Source: an uncultured Dehalococcoidia bacterium
GTDB lineage: Bacteria; Chloroflexota; Dehalococcoidia; Lucifugimonadales; JADFKI01
Reading direction: 5' to 3'
Assembly: GCA_958295865.1 (NCBI GenBank)
Contig: CATQHF010000001.1
Span: 620,001-684,000, forward strand
DNA length: 64,000 bases
In this document: positions 34,528 through 42,427 of the stretch, one piece after another
How the letters are laid out: the number at the start of each line of letters is the position of its first letter
Position numbering within the stretch: the first letter of the stretch is position 1
The notes under the pieces: generated by a model
What the model saw: only the letters and a program-made list of their open reading frames with translations
Database searches by the model: none
What the model was told of the DNA's origin: nothing
Made by a program: the position numbers and the translations under genes

Positions 34528-35652
34528 TTGCGAACTCACGCCCACAACCCGCCCACGCCGTCCCATACGCCTACACATACGCCTACGCCGCCAAGCATCC
34601 CCGTTCCCGCATCGGCGAGCGCGCCCGACGCCGAAAAATGCGACGAGAAGAATTGGCATCCGGGCGCAAACCTGTCAGGGTGCAACTTCGGCAACAAGGA
34701 TATGGAAGAGGTTGTGCTTACGGGCGCAAAACTCATCAACACAAAACTTGACAGGGCAAATCTGCAAGGCGCTCAACTAGAATTCGCTGACCTGACGAAC
34801 GCATCGCTCACAAAGGCAAATCTGGATAACGCCAATCTAACGAACGCAACTTTGACGAACGCCGACCTGACCACCGCATCCGTCGAGGGCGCTACTTTCG
34901 ATAAGGCCGTTGATTTCAGCTCGGCAAACATATCCGACATAGCATCCTTCAATGACGCCAACCTCAGAAGAGTTACATTCCGTGAAGGAATAGATTTGAC
35001 AGAGGTAACCTTCGTGGATGCGGACCTGTCCCATAGCTCACTGATTGGGGCAAATCTCGAATCCGCCGACTTCACCAAGGCTGAGCTCTATCGCGCTGAT
35101 TTGACCCGGGCAAATCTCCAATACACAACCTTCAGAAGGACTAATCTCGACGACATCATCCTGAACGAAGCCAACCTGCAAGGAGCCGACCTCGCCTCCG
35201 CCAACTTCAGCGAGATTTACTTTGACATCAACCCCGACTTTAGAGGAGCGGACCTCAGAAACGCCAACTTCCATAAGGCTGCTTTGGATGGGGTCGATTT
35301 TTCAGAGGCAGACTTACGGGAGGCTAGTTTCAAAAAGGCAGATCTGATAGAGGCATCGTTTGTCAATGCCGAACTACATGAGGCGGTTATGGAAGACGCC
35401 AACATACAAGGAGCAAATTTCAGAGGCGCTGATGTCAGCGATGTGAACTTCAGCGAATCTGATTTGTCCAATGCCAGTTTCCAAGGCGCGGACATTGAAG
35501 GCGCCAAGTTTTCCGAAGCAAATCTCACCGGCGCAAACTTCTCGGGCGCGAAAAACGCTAATGAAGCCGTCTTCAGTAAAACCACCTGCTCCGATGGAGT
35601 TAAAAGCGACACTTGCTTCTTTGACGGCAAACTGAAAGGATTAAGCCCTTGA
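34528..35652 (+). CDS. Pentapeptide-repeat protein, N-terminus probably missing
   Basis: From TTG 34528 the frame gives a low-complexity Pro/Thr linker (PTPSHTPTHTPTPPSIPVP) and then about 60 pentapeptide repeats of the A(D/N)LxxA type (for example ANLQGAQLEFADLTNASLTK), which form a right-handed quadrilateral beta-helix. It ends with two Cys in TTCSDGVKSDTCFFDG. In related proteins such a linker follows a signal peptide or TM segment. None is present here, and the ORF begins only 7 bp after the nuclease stop. The 5' part was probably lost when the restriction cassette entered. Function is unknown. Confidence 0.75.
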   Translation: MRTHAHNPPTPSHTPTHTPTPPSIPVPASASAPDAEKCDEKNWHPGANLSGCNFGNKDMEEVVLTGAKLINTKLDRANLQGAQLEFADLTNASLTKANLDNANLTNATLTNADLTTASVEGATFDKAVDFSSANISDIASFNDANLRRVTFREGIDLTEVTFVDADLSHSSLIGANLESADFTKAELYRADLTRANLQYTTFRRTNLDDIILNEANLQGADLASANFSEIYFDINPDFRGADLRNANFHKAALDGVDFSEADLREASFKKADLIEASFVNAELHEAVMEDANIQGANFRGADVSDVNFSESDLSNASFQGADIEGAKFSEANLTGANFSGAKNANEAVFSKTTCSDGVKSDTCFFDGKLKGLSP

Positions 35653-35714
35653 ACGCATGGCAATCGCATCTAAATCGACATCTGGTATTCTCAACATAGG
35701 GTGATAATGAGATA

Positions 35715-35794
35715 GGACTTACGCAGTTGAGCGCGATTTCGTACTTGAAACGGGTCAATCTCGGGTAGGAGTTCATATTCAAGTGCGTAAGTCC
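35715..35794. mobile_element. 80-bp MITE, second copy
   Basis: It has the same length and the same termini (GGACTTACGC...GCGTAAGTCC) as the element at 2371-2450, differing at about four positions. No exact target duplication is visible. It ends about 30 bp upstream of the ribosome binding site of the chimeric ORF. Confidence 0.85.
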
Positions 35795-35838
35795 TGTGAA
35801 ATATAGATGATGCAAGTTCAATTTCAGGAGGCTTGCCG

Positions 35839-36102
35839 ATGGCTCGTCCACGCACTTATCGCCACGATGTTCGCTGCCCTGATCGCGGTTCTAACCGGAG
35901 GCGCAAAGACGGTCATGCGCGCGGCAAGCAGTCTTACAGTTTCGGCGAGTGCAAGCGTCGCTATCTGCCCGACACGCCCGGCTCGGTGCGAACGCCTGCG
36001 CCGCTGCTCGGTCAGCACACCGACGAAGTGCTGGCTAAGTTCGGATACGCCGACGCGGACATCGCCGCCCTCCGTGATAGCGGCGCTCTGGGCGGCAGTT
36101 AG
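35839..36102 (+). CDS. Chimeric ORF: transposase zinc-finger start fused to CoA-transferase end
   Basis: The 87-residue ORF opens MARPRTYRHDVRCPDRGSNR and continues to CKRRYLPD, like the N-terminal zinc-ribbon of IS1-type transposases. At least two of the expected cysteines are replaced (CPDR, YSFGEC). From about residue 47 it becomes TPGSVRTPAPLLGQHTDEVL, FGYADADIAALRDSGALGG, the typical C-terminus of CaiB/BaiF family III CoA-transferases. The join is in frame. AGGAGG at 35825-35830 makes it well placed for translation. It is probably a deletion or recombination scar, but a stable small protein is possible. Confidence 0.65.
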   Translation: MARPRTYRHDVRCPDRGSNRRRKDGHARGKQSYSFGECKRRYLPDTPGSVRTPAPLLGQHTDEVLAKFGYADADIAALRDSGALGGS

Positions 36103-36130
36103 CGGAAGCCATCTCATAGATACAAAGGAC

Positions 36131-36173
36131 AAAGCCAAGCCCCGCTCCATTCTCAGGACGCGGGGCTTCCTTG
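36131..36173 (+). terminator. Terminator-like hairpin, left arm of a 40-bp inverted pair
   Basis: AAGCCCCG and CGGGGCTT form an 8-bp stem around a 15-base loop, placed 30 bp after the chimeric ORF. An inverted, slightly diverged copy is at 36749-36787, on the far side of the small membrane gene. Confidence 0.6.
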
Positions 36174-36202
36174 TTTGAGCGATGTAAAGGTCTAGCGGTT
36201 CA

Positions 36203-36643
36203 TCACCGGTTATCCTTGCTGTTCATCGTCGGAGGAGTGTTTTCTTTATCCTCGGCGATCAATTTCTGAATATCAGGGCGAGAAGCAATCCACGCTTCCC
36301 ACTCCTCATCCCGCTCCTGCCTCCCTAGCCTTTTCCCTTCTGCTAATCTCTGCGCCCGATACCGCTCTAACACAAAGCCCACAGTCTCACCTCCTACAAA
36401 TCCAACAAAGGTTAGGATGACTGACGCTAGTCCGACTGCTCCAATATCCCTCATCAAAGCGATGATTGTTTCAACTAGGCTGTCGTTATCCTTAACCCAA
36501 ATCTCGTAATAAGAAACAAATCCCATTCCGATTAAGAACAGAATAAGGAATATGCCCGAGAAATAAAACCAGTCTTTGGTAGGAACACTCCAAATCGAAG
36601 TCCTATTGCTCTCGTCATTCGTGTCCTGATTGTCCTCGGTCAC
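36203..36643 (-). CDS. Small two-TM membrane protein, divergent paralogue
   Basis: The 146-residue product (GTG start) shares the plan of the array proteins at 1716 and 2490. It has a polar start with TSIWSVPTKDWFYF, a first TM (FLILFLIGMGFVSYYEIW), a loop, a second TM (GLASVILTFVGFVGGETVGFVLERYRAQ) and a charged coil (KRLGRQERDEEWEAW). It lacks the AEG repeats. The gene is bracketed by inverted repeats with terminator character, and a 14-base palindrome lies upstream of its start. Lower GC than its surroundings suggests acquisition. Confidence 0.68.
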   Translation of the reverse strand: MTEDNQDTNDESNRTSIWSVPTKDWFYFSGIFLILFLIGMGFVSYYEIWVKDNDSLVETIIALMRDIGAVGLASVILTFVGFVGGETVGFVLERYRAQRLAEGKRLGRQERDEEWEAWIASRPDIQKLIAEDKENTPPTMNSKDNR

Positions 36644-36702
36644 ATCGCCCTACTACTTTGCCGATTTACAAAAACGCTATACTGGCATTTTCACAAAGAA
36701 CC

Positions 36703-36731
36703 CTAGACATGTCTAGCCCTGGCATGTCTAG
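36703..36731. promoter_or_regulatory. Palindromic operator-like site with adjacent half-site
   Basis: CTAGACATGTCTAG (36703-36716) is a perfect 14-base palindrome. GGCATGTCTAG (36721-36731) repeats one half in direct orientation. It lies 60-88 bp upstream of the minus-strand small membrane gene. Confidence 0.45.
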
Positions 36732-36748
36732 CAGGGAGTGGGAAATCA

Positions 36749-36787
36749 AAAGCCCCGCGTCCTAAGAATGGAGCGAGGCTTTTCTTG
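36749..36787. repeat. Terminator-like inverted copy, right arm
   Basis: AAAAGCCCCGCGTCCTAAG through GGAGCGAGGCTTTTC is the inverse of 36131-36173, with about four differences. On the minus strand the hairpin is followed by TTTTGATTT. It may end plus-strand transcripts or mark the border of a small insert. Confidence 0.6.
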
Positions 36788-36860
36788 GTGTCTTTCAAGC
36801 GCAGATGTATAATTGTAGGGCGATGAAGGAAGCATCGTTACTTTCGTATAATTCGCATTT

Positions 36861-36934
36861 AGGCTATCTCAAAGTGCCGGATTCCTGCGAAAGCAAGAAT
36901 GACGAGATGAAAAGTCAAAATGTCAACAGAACCT
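36861..36934. repeat. Partial interspersed repeat overlapping a start codon
   Basis: GGCTATCTCAAAGTGCCGG, CCTGCGAAAGC and the right terminus AATGTCAACAGAACCTAG match the family in inverse orientation to 15862. The ATG at 36920 lies in this terminus, so it is repeat-derived. Confidence 0.75.
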
Positions 36935-36946
36935 AGTCAGGCTGAT

Positions 36947-38629
36947 ATGGACGAACAGGATGAGCCAAGGGCTGTGGTTGGCGGTTTGCGCCGCCTGCGC
37001 CCCGACCGCCTCACCCTGCTGACAGCCGCCATCTCCGTGCTGGGCGCGGCGCTCATCCTCGCGCGCGAAGCCACCTACGGCGTGGGGCTGTCCGCGGATT
37101 TCATTTCTTACGTATCTACCGCCCGCAACCTGCTGGCAGGCGAGGGCTTCATACAGATTTACGACTGGCGCTATCTACACTGGCCGCCGCTATACCCGAT
37201 GCTGCTTGCCGCAGCCAGTCTTGGGCTGTTCGACCCTTACGCTGTCGCCGGGCCACTGAACGCCGTCATCTTCGGGCTGACCATATTCTTCGCCGGTCAA
37301 TACCTGCGGCAGCACATCCAACACCGCTTTCTGCTCATCTGGGCTTGTCTCGCCATGATGCTGGCAATTCCCTTGATTTGGGTCGCGTCTCACGCCATAT
37401 CGGAAGCGCCCTTCATCCTGTTCGTAACCCTCGCCTTGATTCAAGCCTCCAAAGCTCTGAACAATAATAGGCGCTCAGCTCTGATTTGGGCGGCGGTGTT
37501 CACCTCTCTCGCCATTCTCACCCGTTATTACGGCGTTATCGTGATAGTAGTCGTCTTGCCCTTGCTGCTTTTCCAGCGCGGCATTGCGGTGTCGGAGAAG
37601 GCGAAGCGCATAGGGCTGTATATGCTGATTTCCGCACTGCCGGTGGCTCTGTGGCTGCTGCGGAACTTCTTAGCGTATGGCGTACTGGATGGGCGCAGGA
37701 ATCCGTCCTCGCATGCCCCGCTTGAGATACTCGACAAGTTCTTCAGCGACATAGCCAAGTGGGTGTTCTTATATCTGCCTTTGCCGGAAGTCAGAATTGC
37801 CGCCGCGGTATTGACCGGGATGGCGCTATTGGCGCTGGCGATATGGTGTGGTTACACATTCGTCCGCTTGCACTGGAAGAACGGACCTGGGGAAGGATGG
37901 CGGGAATGGCACCCGTTACACCTGTTCGGCGGCTTTGCGCTGGTGTACCTGGTCTTCTTGATTGTGGCACAATCGCGAACCGAAATCTTGCCTCTGGGCG
38001 ATAGGCATCTGTCCCCGATGTACATCCCTCTGCTGTTCGCGGCGGTGTTCGCGCTGGACAAGTTCCTGCTATACGAGCGAGGGAGGAACCTGCTTGGAAG
38101 TATCGGCAGGTTGCCATTAGTCAGAACAGGCGCATCGGGGAAGCGGAAGCGACCAAGCCTGCTGACTGTTATGCTGATGATAGCGCTTTCCCTGTGGCTA
38201 ACCGTCGGCGTGGCGCTGAATGTGCTTGAAATCATATTGGTGAATGAGCAAGGCATGGGAATGACGGGCCCGCAATGGGCTAACTCCGAAGTGTTACACT
38301 ATGTCCGGGAAATCTCCGTCGGCAGCCCGATACTCAGCAATTCGTCCGCCATATACATCTATACCGACCATAAGGACTATTCTTATCTAAATGTTAAGTT
38401 GGATGACAGGGTGAGAGCGAGCGACGGGAAGATTATGCGGGGAGCGAAGCGTCAGTTAGAAGAGGCGGCAGATGGCGCGTATGCGGCGTGGTTTCATTCA
38501 CACGCGCACCAAGCCGAATACGATATATGGGAGCTTTCGGGGCTGGAGCCGTTGGCTGAGCTGGAGGACGGCATCGTGTTCAAAGTCAACAAAGCCTCCG
38601 ACCGTGCCGAGACGCCGCGGACGGAGTAA
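36947..38629 (+). CDS. GT39-like membrane glycosyltransferase
   Basis: The product of about 560 residues is an integral membrane protein with roughly 11 hydrophobic segments, a first extracytoplasmic loop with an acidic residue (GLSADFISYVSTARNLLAGEGF) and WPPLYPMLLAA, the pattern of ArnT/PMT-type glycosyltransferases that use polyprenyl-linked sugars. The C-terminal 130 residues form a soluble extracytoplasmic tail. The frame is open from an ATG at 36920, but the first nine residues (MSTEPSQAD) come from the interspersed repeat, so ATG 36947 (MDEQDEPRA) is annotated; either could be used. The substrate is unknown. Confidence 0.8.
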   Translation: MDEQDEPRAVVGGLRRLRPDRLTLLTAAISVLGAALILAREATYGVGLSADFISYVSTARNLLAGEGFIQIYDWRYLHWPPLYPMLLAAASLGLFDPYAVAGPLNAVIFGLTIFFAGQYLRQHIQHRFLLIWACLAMMLAIPLIWVASHAISEAPFILFVTLALIQASKALNNNRRSALIWAAVFTSLAILTRYYGVIVIVVVLPLLLFQRGIAVSEKAKRIGLYMLISALPVALWLLRNFLAYGVLDGRRNPSSHAPLEILDKFFSDIAKWVFLYLPLPEVRIAAAVLTGMALLALAIWCGYTFVRLHWKNGPGEGWREWHPLHLFGGFALVYLVFLIVAQSRTEILPLGDRHLSPMYIPLLFAAVFALDKFLLYERGRNLLGSIGRLPLVRTGASGKRKRPSLLTVMLMIALSLWLTVGVALNVLEIILVNEQGMGMTGPQWANSEVLHYVREISVGSPILSNSSAIYIYTDHKDYSYLNVKLDDRVRASDGKIMRGAKRQLEEAADGAYAAWFHSHAHQAEYDIWELSGLEPLAELEDGIVFKVNKASDRAETPRTE

Positions 38630-38808
38630 AAGTCCATCGTATCCGGCAAACCCGCAATCCGCATAGGGGCAATACATACCCGACGAGGATAAAATCTGGA
38701 AAGCGGAGTTCAACATCGCAAAATAGACAGACAGGCTATCCAAACATCGACCAAGTGGCTAACTGACAACCTGACACACTGATAGATTGGAATACCGGGA
38801 GGCTGACA

Positions 38809-39594
38809 ATGCCGTTCATAAGCGCGGACAACGCGGAGATTTACTATGAGGCGCACGGAGAGGGTACGCCGGTCGTGCTGGCGCACGGCGCGGGCGGCAA
38901 CACGCTGGTCTGGTATCAGCAGATAGCGCACTTCGCCCGCCGCCACAAGGTCGTCGCCTTCGACCATCGCGGCTGGGGCAGGTCGCGCTGCGAGCCGCAG
39001 CACAAGCACGCCCGCTACTTCGCCGAGGACATGCGCGCCGTGATGGACGCCGCCGGAGTGGAGCGCGCCGCTATCGTGTGCCAGTCTATGGGCGGCTGGA
39101 CGGGCATGCAGTTCGCGCTCGCCAACCCGGAGCGCGTGGCATGCCTCGTGCTGTCAGGCACACCCGGCGGCGTTCAGACGCCCGGCGTCATCGAGGCGCG
39201 AGACGCCCGCGCTCGCAGCCGCACGATAGACCTCGACAGACCAATCCCTTGGAACGAGCCGCACCTCGCCCTTGCCCCGGACGCCTTCGACCGCAACCCC
39301 GCGATGGCGTTCCTCTACCGTCAGCTATCAGGATTGAACCCGCCAATCGGCGATACGGGCACCGGCGAACTAGGCGTTTCGCTCGATATGCTGGAAGGCT
39401 ACGCCATCCCCACGCTCATGGTCGCGGGCGCGCAAGACCGCATCTTCCCACTCGCCATCCTGAAGGAAGTATCGCAGGTCGTACCCGGCGCGCAACTACA
39501 CATCATCGCCCAAGCGGGACATTCGCCCTACTTCGAGGAGGCCGACGAGTTCAACAGCGTTGTGGGCGAGTTCATCCGCGCGCACAAGAGTTAG
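38809..39594 (+). CDS. Alpha/beta hydrolase
   Basis: The 261-residue protein has the oxyanion region LAHGAGGN near residues 25-32, the nucleophile elbow CQSMGGW (Ser near 89), an Asp in VAGAQDRIF and the His in IAQAGHSPYFEE, the complete catalytic triad of the fold. The GHGAGGN-type loop and short lid suggest a small ester, lactone or C-C substrate; the specific activity is not evident. AGGCTGACA upstream is a modest ribosome binding site. It stands alone between the glycosyltransferase and the small membrane genes. Confidence 0.87.
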   Translation: MPFISADNAEIYYEAHGEGTPVVLAHGAGGNTLVWYQQIAHFARRHKVVAFDHRGWGRSRCEPQHKHARYFAEDMRAVMDAAGVERAAIVCQSMGGWTGMQFALANPERVACLVLSGTPGGVQTPGVIEARDARARSRTIDLDRPIPWNEPHLALAPDAFDRNPAMAFLYRQLSGLNPPIGDTGTGELGVSLDMLEGYAIPTLMVAGAQDRIFPLAILKEVSQVVPGAQLHIIAQAGHSPYFEEADEFNSVVGEFIRAHKS

Positions 39595-39637
39595 AGCGGG
39601 AAGCGAGCGCAGCTGCGCCCGCTCACGCGCCGCCTGC

Positions 39638-40066
39638 TTACTCTGCCCCGTCCCGATGTGAGCCGGGATTGTCGTCGTCCGATGTGCCATTCCTGCGCTC
39701 AAGCTCAAGTTCGGCGACGCGCCTTTTCAGCGCCTCAATCTCTGTTCGAGACTCCGCACGCCCCTCCTTGATGCCTTGCTCACGCCCTTCCTCATACTTT
39801 ATCCGCCTGTAATTCTCTAGTGCGACCCCCACTGAATCACCTCCTTCAAACCTTGCGAAGGTTACTCCCACGGAGAAACCGATGACGACTATTGTGTCCG
39901 TTGCTATGGCAATGATGGTATCAAAGATGTCATCGTCTGTAACATGAGCAATCTCATACCACAGAATGAACGCAACTCCGATTACGAACAGGATAGTGAA
40001 ATAGACCGAGAATTTGTGCCTATCCTCTTGCCTCACGCTCCAAATGGATTCTCTGTCAGGAAACAA
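39638..40066 (-). CDS. Small two-TM membrane protein, tandem copy A
   Basis: The product of about 142 residues starts at a TTG (LFPDRESIWSVRQ) with AGAGGT just upstream; the frame is open a further six codons. It has TM1 (FSVYFTILFVIGVAFILWYEIA), a loop with a DDD cluster, TM2 (TIVVIGFSVGVTFARF), the conserved GGDSVGVALENYRRIKYEEG and a coil (EIEALKRRVAELELERRN). It is nearly identical to copy B at 40141, except that the coil linker is four residues shorter. Function unknown. Confidence 0.7.
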   Translation of the reverse strand: MFPDRESIWSVRQEDRHKFSVYFTILFVIGVAFILWYEIAHVTDDDIFDTIIAIATDTIVVIGFSVGVTFARFEGGDSVGVALENYRRIKYEEGREQGIKEGRAESRTEIEALKRRVAELELERRNGTSDDDNPGSHRDGAE

Positions 40067-40140
40067 TTCTACCTCTTGTTGCAATCGATGCAGCCGACAG
40101 CCGCGCGCAGGGTGCCGATGCGCCTGCTCACGCCGCTTGC

Positions 40141-40581
40141 TTATTCGTCCCCGTCCCGATGTGAGCCAGGGTTGTCGTCATCCGATGTGCCATTCCTGCG
40201 CTCAAGCTCAAGTTCGGCGACGCGCCTTTTCAGCGCCTCAATCTCTGTTCGAGACTCCGCGCGCCCCTCCGCGATCCCCTGCTTGATGCCCTGTTGAAGC
40301 CCTTCCTCATACTTTATCCGCCTGTAATTCTCTAGTGCGACTCCCACTGAATCACCTCCTTCAAACCTTGCAAAGGTTACTCCCACGGAGAAACCGATGA
40401 CGACTATTGTGTCCGTTGCTATGGCAATAATGGTATCAAAGATGTCGTCGTCTGTAACATGAGCAATCTCATACCACAGAATGAACGCAACTCCGATTAC
40501 GAACAGGATAGTGAAATAGACCGAGAATTTGTGCCTATCCTCTTGCCTCACGCTCCAGATGGATTCTCTGTCAGGAAACAA
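40141..40581 (-). CDS. Small two-TM membrane protein, tandem copy B
   Basis: This 146-residue product matches copy A at 39638 almost throughout, including the flanking 3' sequence, giving a duplication unit of about 503 bp. The only clear protein differences are the linker GLQQGIKQGIAEGRAE against GREQGIKEGRAE and the final residues. The start is the equivalent TTG with AGAGGT upstream. Both copies lie on the minus strand after the region that may hold a structured RNA. Confidence 0.7.
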   Translation of the reverse strand: MFPDRESIWSVRQEDRHKFSVYFTILFVIGVAFILWYEIAHVTDDDIFDTIIAIATDTIVVIGFSVGVTFARFEGGDSVGVALENYRRIKYEEGLQQGIKQGIAEGRAESRTEIEALKRRVAELELERRNGTSDDDNPGSHRDGDE

Positions 40582-41073
40582 TTCTACCTCTTGTTATGTT
40601 CAATGTAACCGATAGCCGTGTGTAGGGCTGAGTTAGGACTGCGGCGACTCTTGTGGATCGGGGAGAGCGTAATCTCGATACCGCCTATTCACCGGAATAT
40701 GATGTTGTAAATCCGGCAGGGCTGCCCGTCGAAACATATTGCCCTTGACCCACGCGCGCGCCTTTGTAATACTGGTGTAAGTTTCCGATGGCCCTGTGAC
40801 TGAATAAACTGCTACGCAGGGTTAAGGTGATGCTGTTTCCGGCGATGAGTCGGGTGTCCACGGGGCATCCAGAAAGCCCTAGCGCTGGACGTGTGACAGG
40901 CTATTATGCTGGCAGCAGGCTTCGGAGCCATTTTCCTTGGCTGGTTAAAAGCGGGTTCGATTCCCGCGCACTACTGCGGAGGCTCCAGAAATTGGGCGAG
41001 AAGGTTCGCCGGCGGTGGGAAGCCACTAAAGGTAGAATGATTCGTCCCGGGACCGTCGGAGACTTATTCACAT
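40582..41073. other. Noncoding 490-bp region with strong hairpins, possible structured RNA
   Basis: No plausible gene is present. On the plus strand there are several stable short hairpins: GCGGG-TTCGATT-CCCGC at about 40954-40970, which has exact T-arm form, enclosed by GGAGCC and GGCTCC (about 40926 and 40983); GGCGA-GAAGGT-TCGCC; and GTGG-GAAG-CCAC with a GNRA-like loop. No matching D- or anticodon arm is present and conserved tmRNA, RNase P or SRP motifs are not seen. Identity is unresolved. Confidence 0.3.
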
Positions 41074-42405
41074 TCAGCGCACTCGCTGCGCCACCCGCCG
41101 CACGCCGTCCACCAGCGCGTCAACATCAGCCTCGCTCGTCAGCGTGTTGAGCGCGCCCGCGCCGCCCGTCTGTATCAGGATGCCCTCGTTCAGCAGTCCG
41201 GTGAACAGCGCCTTCGTCATATCGCCGTCGCCGGTCAGCGTCGAGCGGTAGTCGACGATGTCCTCTGCCGTGAAGTGGATGCCGAACAGCGATGCCACGC
41301 CCGTAACCTGCGCCGGAATCTCCAGCTCGTCGAACACTGCGCGCAGCTTCGCCCGCAGCATCTCGCCCAGCGTGTTCATGCGCTCATAGACCTCAGGCGT
41401 CAGGTGGTTCATGACGACTTCGCCCGCCGCCATCGTCATCGGATTGGCGTTGAATGTCCCCGCATGAGCCAGTGGCGCGCCCTCCGTCGGATCGAACAGC
41501 GCCATGATGTCGCGCCTGCCGCCCCAAGCGCCCACAGGCATGCCGCCGCCGATTATCTTGCCGAATGTCGTCATGTCGGGTATCACGCCAAACATCTCCT
41601 GCGCTCCGCCCGCCGACACTCTGAAGCTCTGCACTTCGTCGAAAATCAGCACGATGCCAAGTTCCTCGGTAAGCGCGCGTATGCCTCGCAGAAAGTCCAA
41701 GTCGCCGGCAAGATAGCCGAAGCTTGAGGAGACCACCTCCATGATGACGCATGCGAGTTCATCGCCGCGCTGCCGTATGATGCGCTCGCAAGTCTCCAGG
41801 TCGTTGTAAGGCAGCGTAATCACATCATCCGCGACGCTTGGAGGCTGCGCCGGGTGTTCGGGAACGGGCGTCGTGCCGTCAGGGTCGAGGTCGGCGGCGG
41901 CAGGGCGCACGCTGACCGAAACATACTCGTGCGAACCGTGATAGCCGCCCTCGAACTTGGCTATCTTGTGTCTGCCCGTGAAGGCGCGCGCGCCGCGAAT
42001 AGCCATCATCGTGCCCTCAGTGCCGGAGTTGGTGAAGCGTATCGTCTCCACGGAAGGCACGCGCTCGCACAGCGTCTTCGCCAGCCGCACCTGCGCCTCT
42101 GTCGGCCCGCTGAACGAGTTGCCGCGCTCGGCTTGCTCTTGCAGCGCCGCAACGATGTCCGGGTGCGCGTGTCCGAGGACGTGCGTCGTGGCGTTGATCA
42201 TGAAGTCGAGGTAGCGGTTGCCGTCCACATCATAGACATAATGCCCCTTGGCGTGGTCGACGAATGTGGGATACGGCGCAAAGTACGCCGTTCCGCGCGA
42301 ACTTCCGCCCGGCAGATACTGCGCTGCCTCGTCTTGCAGCGACTTTGACTTAGGCGTGCTTGCCACAAACTGCTGTACTTCGGCTTCAGCCCTGGATGTT
42401 GTCAT
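41074..42405 (-). CDS. Class III aminotransferase, glutamate-1-semialdehyde aminomutase-like
   Basis: The 443-residue PLP enzyme has LPGGSSRGTAYFAPYP near the start, TNSGTEGTMMAIRGARAFTGR near residues 125-145, IFDEVQSFRVSAGG near 240 and the PLP lysine in TTFGKIIGGGMPVGAWGGR. This is the HemL family pattern, but it lacks some HemL-specific context and no other haem gene is near. A secondary-metabolism or amine-handling aminotransferase is an alternative. An SDR gene lies upstream on the same strand 22 bp away, suggesting a two-gene operon. Confidence 0.83.
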   Translation of the reverse strand: MTTSRAEAEVQQFVASTPKSKSLQDEAAQYLPGGSSRGTAYFAPYPTFVDHAKGHYVYDVDGNRYLDFMINATTHVLGHAHPDIVAALQEQAERGNSFSGPTEAQVRLAKTLCERVPSVETIRFTNSGTEGTMMAIRGARAFTGRHKIAKFEGGYHGSHEYVSVSVRPAAADLDPDGTTPVPEHPAQPPSVADDVITLPYNDLETCERIIRQRGDELACVIMEVVSSSFGYLAGDLDFLRGIRALTEELGIVLIFDEVQSFRVSAGGAQEMFGVIPDMTTFGKIIGGGMPVGAWGGRRDIMALFDPTEGAPLAHAGTFNANPMTMAAGEVVMNHLTPEVYERMNTLGEMLRAKLRAVFDELEIPAQVTGVASLFGIHFTAEDIVDYRSTLTGDGDMTKALFTGLLNEGILIQTGGAGALNTLTSEADVDALVDGVRRVAQRVR

Positions 42406-42427
42406 ATTGCCGTGCTCCTTTGAAGCG

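Noticed and set aside
40920..41000. tRNA or tmRNA in the 40.9-kb region
   Set aside because: The T-arm-like hairpin and acceptor-like helix are there, but no D-arm, anticodon arm or tmRNA tag and the T-arm to acceptor spacing is wrong.
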